In this document: positions 8,472 to 16,231 of the stretch, piece after piece | How positions within the stretch are numbered: position 1 is the first letter of the stretch | Layout of the letters: each line of letters begins with the position of its first letter | DNA from: CATQHL01 sp965204655 | GTDB lineage: Bacteria; Actinomycetota; Acidimicrobiia; Acidimicrobiales; CATQHL01 | NCBI GenBank assembly: GCA_965204655.1 | Contig: OZ241998.1 | Coordinates: 2,046,001 to 2,110,000, forward strand | Direction of reading: 5' to 3' | DNA length: 64,000 nt | Translations under genes and position numbers: made by a program | Notes under the pieces: model-generated | The model's database searches: none | Seen by the model: the letters and a program-made list of their open reading frames with translations, nothing else | Told to the model about the DNA's origin: nothing

Positions 8472-10124
8472 TTGGTGGACGTTGGTGAACGTCAAGATGA
8501 GCCGCCCGCGTCTAGGGACGCCGCCGGGACTGCGACCTGCTCCTTGACTGCTCCCGTTCGGGTGCGTTTCGCCCCGTCGCCCACCGGTTTCTTGCATGTC
8601 GGCTCCGCCCGGACTGCCCTATTCAACTGGGTCTTCGCCCGTTCGGTGGACGGAGAGATGCTGCTGCGGGTGGAGGACACCGACGCCTCTCGCAACAGGC
8701 CGGAGTTCGTTGACGTCATCTACGACTTGCTGGGTTGGTTGGGTATCAACTGGGACGACGAGCCGACTTTCCAGTCCCGTCGCCGCGACGATCACCGAGC
8801 GGCCGTGGAGTCGCTTCTAGCCGCCGGGGACGCCTACCTATGCGACGCAGAGAACCGCCCCGTAGACGCCTCGGAGCTGTCTGAAGGGCTGGCGGTGCGC
8901 TTCCGAATGCCGCCGGGGGGCACCGTCGCTTTCACAGACCTAGTGCGCGGCGAGGTGCGCTTCCTCACCGACAAGTTAGAGGATTTCGTGATTTGGCGGA
9001 GCGACGGTACGCCCACTTTTCTGCTGGCCAACGCCGTGGACGACGCCGCTATGGGTATCACTCACGTTCTTCGCGGCGAGGACTTGCTGTCGGGAACGCC
9101 AAAAGCGCTGCTGCTGCTAGAGGCGCTGGGGGAGCGTCCGCCCGTCTATGCGCATCTGCCGCTGTTGGTGAATGCTCAGCGCAAGAAGCTTTCCAAGCGG
9201 CGCGACGACGTCTCAGTGGCCGAGTACCGCAGCCGGGGCTACTTGCCCGAAGCGGTGGCGAACTACTTGATGCTGCTGGGCTGGGGGCCGCCGGACGGCA
9301 CTGAGATACGCGACATGTCTGAGATCATCTCGCTGTTCCGGCTGGAGGACATCAACAAGGCACCGGCGTTCTTTGATCTGAAAAAATTGACGCACTTTAA
9401 CGCTTTGTGGATTCGGACTTTCCTGAATGATATTGAGTTGATAGATAGAACTGATGAGTGGCTGAGAGGTGAGCAACAATCTGAGAGCGGGGGGAGGTCG
9501 CCGTTAGGCGAAGCGCAGGAGGAGGACTCAACAGGCGATCCGCCAGCTAGTCCCCCCGCGGATGGCGATCCGCCAGCGAGCGAGGTGACGCTACCGCCTG
9601 CGTTGTCCGTCCTGCTTGAGAAATACAGCGAGGACACCCTCAAAACTATCCTTTCATCAATTAGGCAAAGAGTGCGCACTTTGGCTGACGTGCGCCTTTT
9701 CTTGGACTCATTTATTTATCCGCCGGAGCCTCCCTACCTTCCTGTCTTGGACGAGGTGCTGCAGCAACCGAAGGCTGCCGAACTGCTAGCTGAGGCTGTG
9801 AAAATTTTTGATAAAGATGCGCCCGAACACGTGACCTGGAAGGCCGAAGACATCCATGCCGCGGCTCGCCGCCTAGCCGACAAACACGACTTGAAGCTGA
9901 GAAAGGCTCAGGCCCCGTTGCGAGTAGCCATCACCAAGAGGTTGGTGGGGCCGCCGTTGTTTGAACTCATGGAACTGTTGGAGCGCGACGAGGTGCTGCA
10001 GCGGCTCAAGGCTGCTCGGGAATCTTTGCTACGCGAAGAAGAAGGACGTCGGGACGCTGAGGAATTGCCCAGCGGGGAAGACATCGCTGAGTACATCGGC
10101 CTTTCCCCTGAGATCGATCCGTAA
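8472..10124 (+). CDS. gltX: glutamyl-tRNA synthetase with a low-complexity insert
   Basis: GltX charges tRNA-Glu (and, in many actinobacteria, tRNA-Gln for later amidation by GatCAB). Class I motifs are clear: APSPTGFLHVGSARTALFNW (HIGH equivalent HVGS) and KLSKRRDD (KMSKS equivalent). The anticodon-binding region fills the C-terminal half. About residues 332-377 are a Gly/Pro/Ser/Glu-rich insertion with a duplicated GDPPAS-like phrase, absent from ordinary GltX; it probably forms a surface loop. The start is uncertain: the TTG at 8472 adds 24 residues before TAPVRVRFAPSPTG, while TTG 8544 would give a more typical N-terminus. Neither has a good ribosome site. tRNA-Glu and tRNA-Gln genes lie within 700 bp. 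Confidence 0.93.
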   Translation: MVDVGERQDEPPASRDAAGTATCSLTAPVRVRFAPSPTGFLHVGSARTALFNWVFARSVDGEMLLRVEDTDASRNRPEFVDVIYDLLGWLGINWDDEPTFQSRRRDDHRAAVESLLAAGDAYLCDAENRPVDASELSEGLAVRFRMPPGGTVAFTDLVRGEVRFLTDKLEDFVIWRSDGTPTFLLANAVDDAAMGITHVLRGEDLLSGTPKALLLLEALGERPPVYAHLPLLVNAQRKKLSKRRDDVSVAEYRSRGYLPEAVANYLMLLGWGPPDGTEIRDMSEIISLFRLEDINKAPAFFDLKKLTHFNALWIRTFLNDIELIDRTDEWLRGEQQSESGGRSPLGEAQEEDSTGDPPASPPADGDPPASEVTLPPALSVLLEKYSEDTLKTILSSIRQRVRTLADVRLFLDSFIYPPEPPYLPVLDEVLQQPKAAELLAEAVKIFDKDAPEHVTWKAEDIHAAARRLADKHDLKLRKAQAPLRVAITKRLVGPPLFELMELLERDEVLQRLKAARESLLREEEGRRDAEELPSGEDIAEYIGLSPEIDP

Positions 10125-10182
10125 GCAGTTCAACCGTCAGCTCAGGGAGGCTTGGTCTAGCTGAAGGGAGCAGTGGCGTGCT

Positions 10183-10371
10183 TTACGAAGCCTCTGGGAT
10201 CTCCGAAAGTCTCACGATATTCGCCCCGCCGTCGTAGGCCTTGTAGGCGCCACAGGCGCTGCAGGTGGCTTCTAGCACGCGCGTGCCGTCGGCGAGGTGG
10301 TTGATCTCGTATTTTGTCGGCGTCTGGCACTTGAGATTCGGGCAAGGCCCATCTATCAGGTATGACGACAT
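10183..10371 (-). CDS. small zinc-ribbon-like protein
   Basis: A 62-residue protein with no family name I can give. It has two cysteine pairs, CPNLKC near residues 10-15 and CSACGAY near residues 37-43, spaced as in a treble-clef or zinc-ribbon metal site. The sequence between them (TKYEINHLADGTRVLEAT) would form a beta hairpin. The ATG at 10371 has AGGAGGT ten bases upstream, among the best ribosome sites in the window, which supports a real gene despite the size. It is convergent with gltX and lies next to a tRNA cluster. Nucleic-acid binding is possible but not shown. Confidence 0.7.
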   Translation of the reverse strand: MSSYLIDGPCPNLKCQTPTKYEINHLADGTRVLEATCSACGAYKAYDGGANIVRLSEIPEAS

Positions 10372-10506
10372 GTCGCTTTGACCTCCTGACTGTTTTCTGC
10401 GCCTGCTTCTATTGCGATGCCCTTGATGCTCTCAATGTCTTTTCAAGAGCATCCTGACGAAAGCATCTTGAACTGCGCAGAAATACTCTGAGCGAATTGC
10501 GCTGAG

Positions 10507-10579
10507 CACCCCGTACGGGATTCGAACCCGTGTTACCAGATTGAGAATCTGGCGTCCTAGGCCTCTAGACGAACGGGGC
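10507..10579 (-). tRNA. tRNA-Glu (CTC)
   Basis: The minus strand folds as a cloverleaf: acceptor GCCCCGT with ACGGGGT, anticodon stem CCAGA/TCTGG around loop TTCTCAA (anticodon CTC), and T arm CGGGTTCGAATCCCG. The discriminator is G, and CCA is not encoded. It is the last of three minus-strand tRNA genes here. Confidence 0.93.
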
Positions 10580-10752
10580 TGGAGGGCTTGGTTTTCTGAG
10601 GTTACAAGTTGGCGGAGCCCGATGAAATTCGGGTGGCTTGGCCTGTCATCAGGGATGTGTGGAGTTCGCTGGGCGTTCGCTCGCCCGGGGAGGGCGGCGA
10701 TCCCTCCGCTGGCCGTCCTTGGCGGCTCAGGTCGCCTCCCTAGGGATAATTG

Positions 10753-10824
10753 CTCGGGGGGGAGGACTCGAACCCCCAATATCGGGACCAGAACCCGGTG
10801 TGTTGCCTATTACACCACCCCCGA
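10753..10824 (-). tRNA. tRNA-Gln (CTG)
   Basis: The acceptor TCGGGGG pairs with CCCCCGA, the D arm contains GTGTAATAGGCAACAC, and the anticodon loop is TTCTGGT (anticodon CTG). The T arm is GGGGGTTCGAGTCCTCC with one G-U pair. The outermost anticodon-stem pair is a C-A mismatch. CCA is not encoded. The strand is minus, in a cluster with tRNA-Glu and tRNA-Pro. Confidence 0.9.
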
Positions 10825-10995
10825 AGGTAATCACGCCTGCATTCTACTCTTGGAACCGGCCCTCTTGGGTCTGCCCCTTTGAGGGAGCGGTTTGCTTGCC
10901 GCCCCGCCGTATTGTCAAACTCGATTTTCGGGGGATTCCCTTAAAGGATTGGGAGCCCCGTCTGCGTTTGCGTGTTCCGATGATTGGTGTCCCCG

Positions 10996-11070
10996 TCGGG
11001 CTGGCCGGATTTGAACCGGCGACCCCCTGCTCCCAAAGCAGGTGCGCTGACCAAACTGCGCCACAGCCCG
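10996..11070 (-). tRNA. tRNA-Pro (TGG)
   Basis: The acceptor CGGGCTG pairs with CAGCCCG, with D stem GCGC/GCGC, anticodon stem CCTGC/GCAGG around loop TTTGGGA (anticodon TGG), T arm GCCGGTTCAAATCCGGC and discriminator A. CCA is not encoded. It is the first of the three minus-strand tRNA genes and lies about 120 bp downstream of carD. Confidence 0.93.
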
Positions 11071-11192
11071 CCTATGCGGCTTTCAGCCTAAAGCCCTCTT
11101 GGATATTTCCCCTAGACGGCTGTTCTTCCCGTTGTTTAGATTGAGGTTTCCTTGCTGCTCGGGGTTGGGAGGGTTGAGCAGGGCTCCCGACG

Positions 11193-11672
11193 CTAGAGCA
11201 GGGCTTGCTCGACCTTGCTGGTGGCTTCTTCCTCGGACGTCTCAAGCGCGAAACTCAGTTCCGAGATCAGCACCTCTAGTGCTCTTTCGTGCAATGACCT
11301 TTCCCCTGCTGAAAGCCCCTTGTTGCGTTCGCGCAACGCCAGGTTGCGGACGACCTCCGCGACGTGGTAGACGTTCCCCGACTTCAATTTCTCCTGATGG
11401 TTTTTGAAGCGACGGCTCCAGTTGGCGGGCTCGTGAACGTCGCGCTTGCGCAGAACGTCGAATAGGTCTTCCACCTCATCGGCGCTGATTGGCCAGCGCA
11501 CGCCCACCTCTTCCACCTTGTCCGCAGGCACGGAGAGGATCATCTTCCCGCGGGTCATGCGCAGGATGAGATATTCGGTCTCGCGCCCGAACGCCTTCTT
11601 CATTTCCTTGCGCTCAACGATGGCGGCGCCGTGGTGCGGGTATACGACCCGAGCTCCCACTTCGTAACTCAT
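11193..11672 (-). CDS. carD: CarD-family transcriptional regulator
   Basis: CarD binds the RNA polymerase beta subunit and stabilises the open complex at many promoters, including rRNA promoters, in actinobacteria. The 159-residue protein has the N-terminal Tudor-like RNAP-interaction domain (MSYEVGARVVYPHHGAAIVE, EYLILRM, MILSVPADKVEEVGVR). It is followed by the helical DNA-binding domain (ANWSRRFKNHQEKLKSGN, the conserved tryptophan region, then VVRNLALRERNKGLSAGE). Length and order are normal. The ATG at 11672 has no ribosome site of its own, but a 14-codon upstream frame with a strong site ends on it (ATGA overlap), which suggests coupled translation. Confidence 0.95.
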   Translation of the reverse strand: MSYEVGARVVYPHHGAAIVERKEMKKAFGRETEYLILRMTRGKMILSVPADKVEEVGVRWPISADEVEDLFDVLRKRDVHEPANWSRRFKNHQEKLKSGNVYHVAEVVRNLALRERNKGLSAGERSLHERALEVLISELSFALETSEEEATSKVEQALL

Positions 11673-11713
11673 AGTTCTAAATGATTGAGGTTTTTTGATT
11701 CAGTGCGCTTCAT
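11669..11713 (-). CDS. 14-codon leader ORF coupled to carD
   Basis: On the minus strand AAGGAGAG is followed by an ATG at 11713. The frame encodes MKRTESKNLNHLEL and stops with TGA overlapping the carD ATG (ATGA). carD itself has no recognisable Shine-Dalgarno, so ribosomes may reach it by termination-reinitiation. The peptide has no known motif. It could equally be an untranslated leader in which the site-to-start distance is fortuitous. Confidence 0.45.
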   Translation of the reverse strand: MKRTESKNLNHLEL

Positions 11714-12004
11714 CGGGCTCTCCTTGTAAGTATGACACATTTTCCAACTGCAAATGTCACGGACTGCCCCCCTGTCTGTGCCGTTCTAATGCCCATCTGG
11801 TGGTTTCTTGCTTCTGTCGTCGAGAAAACTCAGGCGACTTTTCAGACGGTCTTGCTAACTAGCTTAAGTCGCATTATGACACTTTGACGCGTCCTGCGGA
11901 CTGCGTCGGCGCCCGGATGTTGGCGGCGGAGTTGGCGGCGCCTGAGGGCAACTGGAACGGGTGGACGCGACCTCTGAGCAGAGTGGTGCGTGTAGCCTCT
12001 GCGC
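11714..12004. other. divergent intergenic region carD / rpiB
   Basis: About 290 bp without a gene beyond the carD leader. The part near carD is A+T-richer and contains an imperfect inverted repeat, TGACACATTT at 11733-11742 and AAATGTCA at 11752-11759, which may be an operator or part of the carD promoter region. Nothing convincing is seen in the half next to rpiB, which is plain high-G+C sequence. Confidence 0.4.
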
Positions 12005-12436
12005 GTGCGCATCGCCCTGGGAGCCGACCACGCCGGCTACCGCTACAAGCAGGAAATCGCGTCCTGGCTCAAGGGGAAAGGCCATGCAGTCATTGACCTC
12101 GGCGCTCACGGCGAGGAGCGTGTGGATTACCCCGACTTCGGGGCGAATGTGGGTCGGGCTGTGGCGGACGGAGGCGCCTCGTTGGGGGTCTGTATATGCG
12201 GCAGCGGGATCGGCATCGCAATGGCCGCCAACAAGGTGAAGGGCGTTCGAGCCGCGGTGGTTCAAGACACGGCGTCGGCGCAGGTCGCACGCCGACACAA
12301 CGACGCCAACGTGATCTGTTTCGGCGAACGCCTGCTCGCTCTCAACGTCGTGCTCGAAGCTCTTGACGCCTTCCTTGAGGCTGAATTTGAGGGCGGACGA
12401 CACAAAGTGCGGGTGGACAAACTCAACGCGCTTTGA
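12005..12436 (+). CDS. rpiB: ribose 5-phosphate isomerase B
   Basis: RpiB interconverts ribose 5-phosphate and ribulose 5-phosphate in the pentose phosphate pathway. The 143-residue protein is full length. It starts with RIALGADHAGYRYKQEI (substrate-binding Asp and His) and has VDYPDF, the anion-hole and active-site segment CICGSGIGIAMAANKV (catalytic Cys) and the conserved HNDANVICFGERLL. The start is GTG 12005. The next gene overlaps by TTGA, suggesting coupling. Confidence 0.94.
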   Translation: MRIALGADHAGYRYKQEIASWLKGKGHAVIDLGAHGEERVDYPDFGANVGRAVADGGASLGVCICGSGIGIAMAANKVKGVRAAVVQDTASAQVARRHNDANVICFGERLLALNVVLEALDAFLEAEFEGGRHKVRVDKLNAL

Positions 12437-12918
12437 GCTCCGTCCCCGCCTCTCCCTCCCCCCTCTCTGCCGCTTGGGCGTCTGGCCGCTTTGCGCCGCT
12501 CAGCGAGGAAGTCCTCCAGCGCTGGAGCGACTTCTGCGCCTGGGAAACGGAGTATTTCCCGAACCACGTAGGAATGGTGGTGGAGGAACTGCGGGTGGAC
12601 TATGCCCGTCTGCGTCTGCCGTGGCAGCCGTTCCTAGGACAGCCCGAAGGCGCAATGCACGGGGGCGTCATCGCTGCGCTCATAGACACTTGCGCCGTGC
12701 CGGCGGTCGCGACCGCTTATGAGGCCCGTCCGCAGATGTCCACTGCCCAGATGGACGTGCAGTTCCTGTCAGCGGTCAGGAACAGCGACGTGACGGGGGA
12801 GTGTTGGGTAACCCGACGCGGGCGCTCGCTGGTGTTCTGCAACGCGGAAGTCCGCAGCGCCTCCCCGCCTGCCTTAGCAGCGACCGCCTCGCTGATTTTC
12901 CGCATCTTGACTCCCTGA
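12433..12918 (+). CDS. PaaI-type hotdog thioesterase
   Basis: A 161-residue hotdog-fold acyl-CoA thioesterase of the PaaI/YbgC-like group. The diagnostic segment EGAMHGGVIAALIDTCA marks the long hotdog helix, followed by STAQMDVQFLSAV and, near the C-terminus, GRSLVFCNAEV. An N-terminal helix (residues 20-45) precedes the fold. The start is TTG 12433, overlapping the rpiB stop. The natural substrate cannot be read from sequence. It is convergent with the sua5-type gene, with a 23-bp gap and no clear terminator. Confidence 0.85.
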   Translation: MSSVPASPSPLSAAWASGRFAPLSEEVLQRWSDFCAWETEYFPNHVGMVVEELRVDYARLRLPWQPFLGQPEGAMHGGVIAALIDTCAVPAVATAYEARPQMSTAQMDVQFLSAVRNSDVTGECWVTRRGRSLVFCNAEVRSASPPALAATASLIFRILTP

Positions 12919-12941
12919 GGTCAGCCCCCAGCCTCGCCCGT

Positions 12942-13619
12942 TTACAGACCTAGACCCTTTCCGATCCGCAGCGAGCCTTGGCGGAGGATCTCAACCTCCC
13001 CGTCTAGCCATCGCACGACGGTGGACGCCTCTCCCGTCAGCCTCCCCCCGTCCACTGCCACTGAGACGCCGCTCCTCAGCGTCTTGAGAACTTCACCCAC
13101 TGTTGGGGGGGTGGGCTTTCCGTGCAAGTTTGCGCTCGTGACGGCCAGCGGCCCGACCCGTCGCAGCAGGCCGCGCAGCCAGTCGTTGTCGGGGCAGCGC
13201 AGTCCTAGGGTGCCGCCGCTGCCTCCCAGCGCCCAGTTCAAGGTCTTGCGCCGCGGGAGTACTACTGTGAGCGGGCCAGGCCAGTGCAGCTGTGCAAGTT
13301 TGACTAGGGCTTCCGGAGGGTCTTCAGCCAACTCAGCTACGTCGGAGGGGTCTGCCACCAGCATGGCGACTGACACATCTGAGGGTCGTCTCTTGAGCTC
13401 AAAAAGGCGGTTGACTGCGGCTGAACTCGTGGGCATGGCCGCTAGTCCGTAGACCGTGTCGGTGGGCAGCAGTACGACTTCTTCGCCGCTCAGCGCCTGC
13501 GCCGCCGCATCGGAAGCCTCCGACGGGTGATCCTTTAGCGAATACACGTTGACCCGAAGGTTTGCGCATTTGGCGGAGGCGGGTTCCGGCGTAGGGCGGG
13601 GGGAGCGGGGGGAGTTCAA
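12942..13619 (-). CDS. L-threonylcarbamoyladenylate synthase (Sua5/YrdC/YwlC family)
   Basis: This enzyme makes threonylcarbamoyl-AMP from threonine, bicarbonate and ATP, the first step of the t6A37 tRNA modification. The 225-residue product has the YrdC domain: EEVVLLPTDTVYGLAAM, LFELKRRPSDVSVAMLV, HWPGPLTVVLPRR, GTLGLRCPDNDWLRGLL and TSANLHGKPTPPTVGEV. It has no C-terminal Sua5 domain, so it is the shorter TsaC-like type. It overlaps the prmC stop by 4 bp and closes the conserved rho-rpmE-prfA-prmC-sua5 series. Confidence 0.92.
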   Translation of the reverse strand: MNSPRSPRPTPEPASAKCANLRVNVYSLKDHPSEASDAAAQALSGEEVVLLPTDTVYGLAAMPTSSAAVNRLFELKRRPSDVSVAMLVADPSDVAELAEDPPEALVKLAQLHWPGPLTVVLPRRKTLNWALGGSGGTLGLRCPDNDWLRGLLRRVGPLAVTSANLHGKPTPPTVGEVLKTLRSGVSVAVDGGRLTGEASTVVRWLDGEVEILRQGSLRIGKGLGL

Positions 13620-14653
13620 GGGTGCGGTTTACCGGAGGCGGTTTGACAGACGGACGAGGTTGCGGTTTGGAGTGCGTACGGGGAGGTGTCCGAGGCGCGG
13701 CGGGCGACCAGCACTCGGTCTCGGCAGGTCAGATCTTGATGAATGCTGGCGTTCGCCAAGCCTGCTTCGGCGGCCATGGCCAGCGCAGCCTCGGCGCCGC
13801 TCTCCGGCGTCTCCAGCACCACCGCCCCGCCAGGCGCTAGCCAAGCGGGCGCGCCGGCAAGGATGGTGCGGATGTCTTCTAGTCCGGTCGCTCCAGACCT
13901 CAGCGCCAAGGCAGGTTCGCATTCTCCCACGCTTGGAGGGAGGGGATCGCCCTCGGCTATGTAAGGGGGGTTGCTGACCACCACCGAGAGCTGACCGCGC
14001 AGTTCATCGGGCATCGCCTCATACCAGGAGCCGACCGACAGACGCACGCGCTTGGCGCTCTCGCCCAGCCCGGCTAAGTTGGCGCGGGCAACCGCCAGGG
14101 CGGCGTCGGAGACGTCGGTGCAGTAGACCTCCACGCTGGGGTGCTCGGCGGCCAGCGAGAGACCGATCGCTCCAGACCCGCAGCCCAGGTCGGCTGCCGC
14201 CAGCGTGCCTCCCCGCCTGTTTCTTCTGCCGCTGCTGCCGCTGCCGCCGTTGCCGCTGTCCCTGCCGGGGGGGCTGCAGCGCTCTCCCCTTTTGTCTAAT
14301 ATTCCTTCGCTTGTGTTTTCGCAGCGGCGGAGTTCTTCCAGGGCAATTCCTGCTAACACCTCGGTTTCTGGTCGGGGAATGAACACGTCTCTGTTCACCA
14401 TCAAGTCCAGCGTCCGGAACCCCCAACTTCCCAGGACGTATTGCAGCGGCTCCCCGTCGGCGCGCCGGCGCAGCATCGACTCCATTGCGGACGCGCCCCG
14501 CGCTCCGACGGGACGGGAGAGCACAGTGAACCACTCCGAATCTTCGCATCCGAGCGCTGACGCAACCATGCGCCGAGCTTCGCCGGCGGGATTCTCAACG
14601 CCTCCGGCGCGCAGCCGAACTTCGGTTTCCTTCAGAAATTCTTCCCACAGCAT
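13616..14653 (-). CDS. prmC: peptide chain release factor N5-glutamine methyltransferase
   Basis: PrmC methylates the glutamine of the GGQ motif in release factors 1 and 2. The 345-residue protein has the N-terminal helical substrate-binding domain (GEPLQYVLGSWGF), the SAM-binding DLGCGSGAIGLSLA, and the catalytic VVSNPPYIAEGDPLPPSV. It is about 60 residues longer than usual. One reason is a Gly/Ser/Arg-rich insert between the HxPRPETE-like motif (IPRPETEVLAG) and the SAM motif (genomic 14200-14330). The other is a C-terminal tail of about 25 residues. The target, RF1, is encoded directly upstream in the same operon. Confidence 0.93.
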   Translation of the reverse strand: MLWEEFLKETEVRLRAGGVENPAGEARRMVASALGCEDSEWFTVLSRPVGARGASAMESMLRRRADGEPLQYVLGSWGFRTLDLMVNRDVFIPRPETEVLAGIALEELRRCENTSEGILDKRGERCSPPGRDSGNGGSGSSGRRNRRGGTLAAADLGCGSGAIGLSLAAEHPSVEVYCTDVSDAALAVARANLAGLGESAKRVRLSVGSWYEAMPDELRGQLSVVVSNPPYIAEGDPLPPSVGECEPALALRSGATGLEDIRTILAGAPAWLAPGGAVVLETPESGAEAALAMAAEAGLANASIHQDLTCRDRVLVARRASDTSPYALQTATSSVCQTASGKPHP

Positions 14654-14727
14654 CTAGTTCTTCCCACGGCATCTTGGCTAGCTCGAACCCGTTCGAGCAG
14701 CGCCCGCTGGCGTTCCTGGCGCCTCGA

Positions 14728-15852
<1,125 letters not shown>

Positions 15853-15924
15853 AAGCAGGGCGTCGCCGCAGCCGCCGGGCGTTCGTTCGTTCCGTCCTGC
15901 GTCTGCTTGCTCAGCCGTGGGCGC

Positions 15925-16179
15925 TCAGGTCCCGCTCCGCTTGCCGTAGCGCCGCTCAAAGCGCTCGACGCGCCCGGCGGTGTCCACGATGGTCATCGTC
16001 CCGGTGAAGAACGGGTGGCTGGCGCTGGAAATCTCCACCTTTGCCAGCGGGTAGGTGTTGCCGTCGGTGTACTTGATGGTCTCGCTGGTTTCTACGGTGG
16101 ATCGGGTGAGGAATTTCTCTCCCGATGAAGTGTCTAGGAATACGACCGTCCGGTATTCGGGGTGTATGTCTGCTTTTAT
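15925..16179 (-). CDS. rpmE: ribosomal protein bL31 type B, apparent ATA start
   Basis: bL31 sits at the central protuberance of the 50S subunit. The 84-residue protein matches the type B (zinc-free) form: KADIHPEYRTVVFLDTSSG, FLTRSTVETSETIKYTDG, YPLAKVEISSASHPFFTG, and a C-terminus rich in Arg/Lys (GRVERFERRYGKR). There is no CxxC metal site. No ATG, GTG, TTG or CTG is present at the expected N-terminus. The codon there is ATA at 16179-16177, with GGAG seven bases upstream (complement of 16187-16190). The open frame runs further upstream into rho without any usual start codon. Either AUA initiates or the base is a sequence error. The gene is placed between rho and prfA as in many bacteria. 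Confidence 0.88.
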   Translation of the reverse strand: MKADIHPEYRTVVFLDTSSGEKFLTRSTVETSETIKYTDGNTYPLAKVEISSASHPFFTGTMTIVDTAGRVERFERRYGKRSGT

Positions 16180-16231
16180 TTTTTGTCTCCGTTCTCTTCT
16201 CGTTCGTCTAGCAGGCTCTTCGTCGCCGTCT

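Noticed and set aside
10507..11070. tRNA cluster as an attachment site for an integrated element
   Set aside because: No integrase, no repeated tRNA 3' end and no foreign-looking genes adjoin it.
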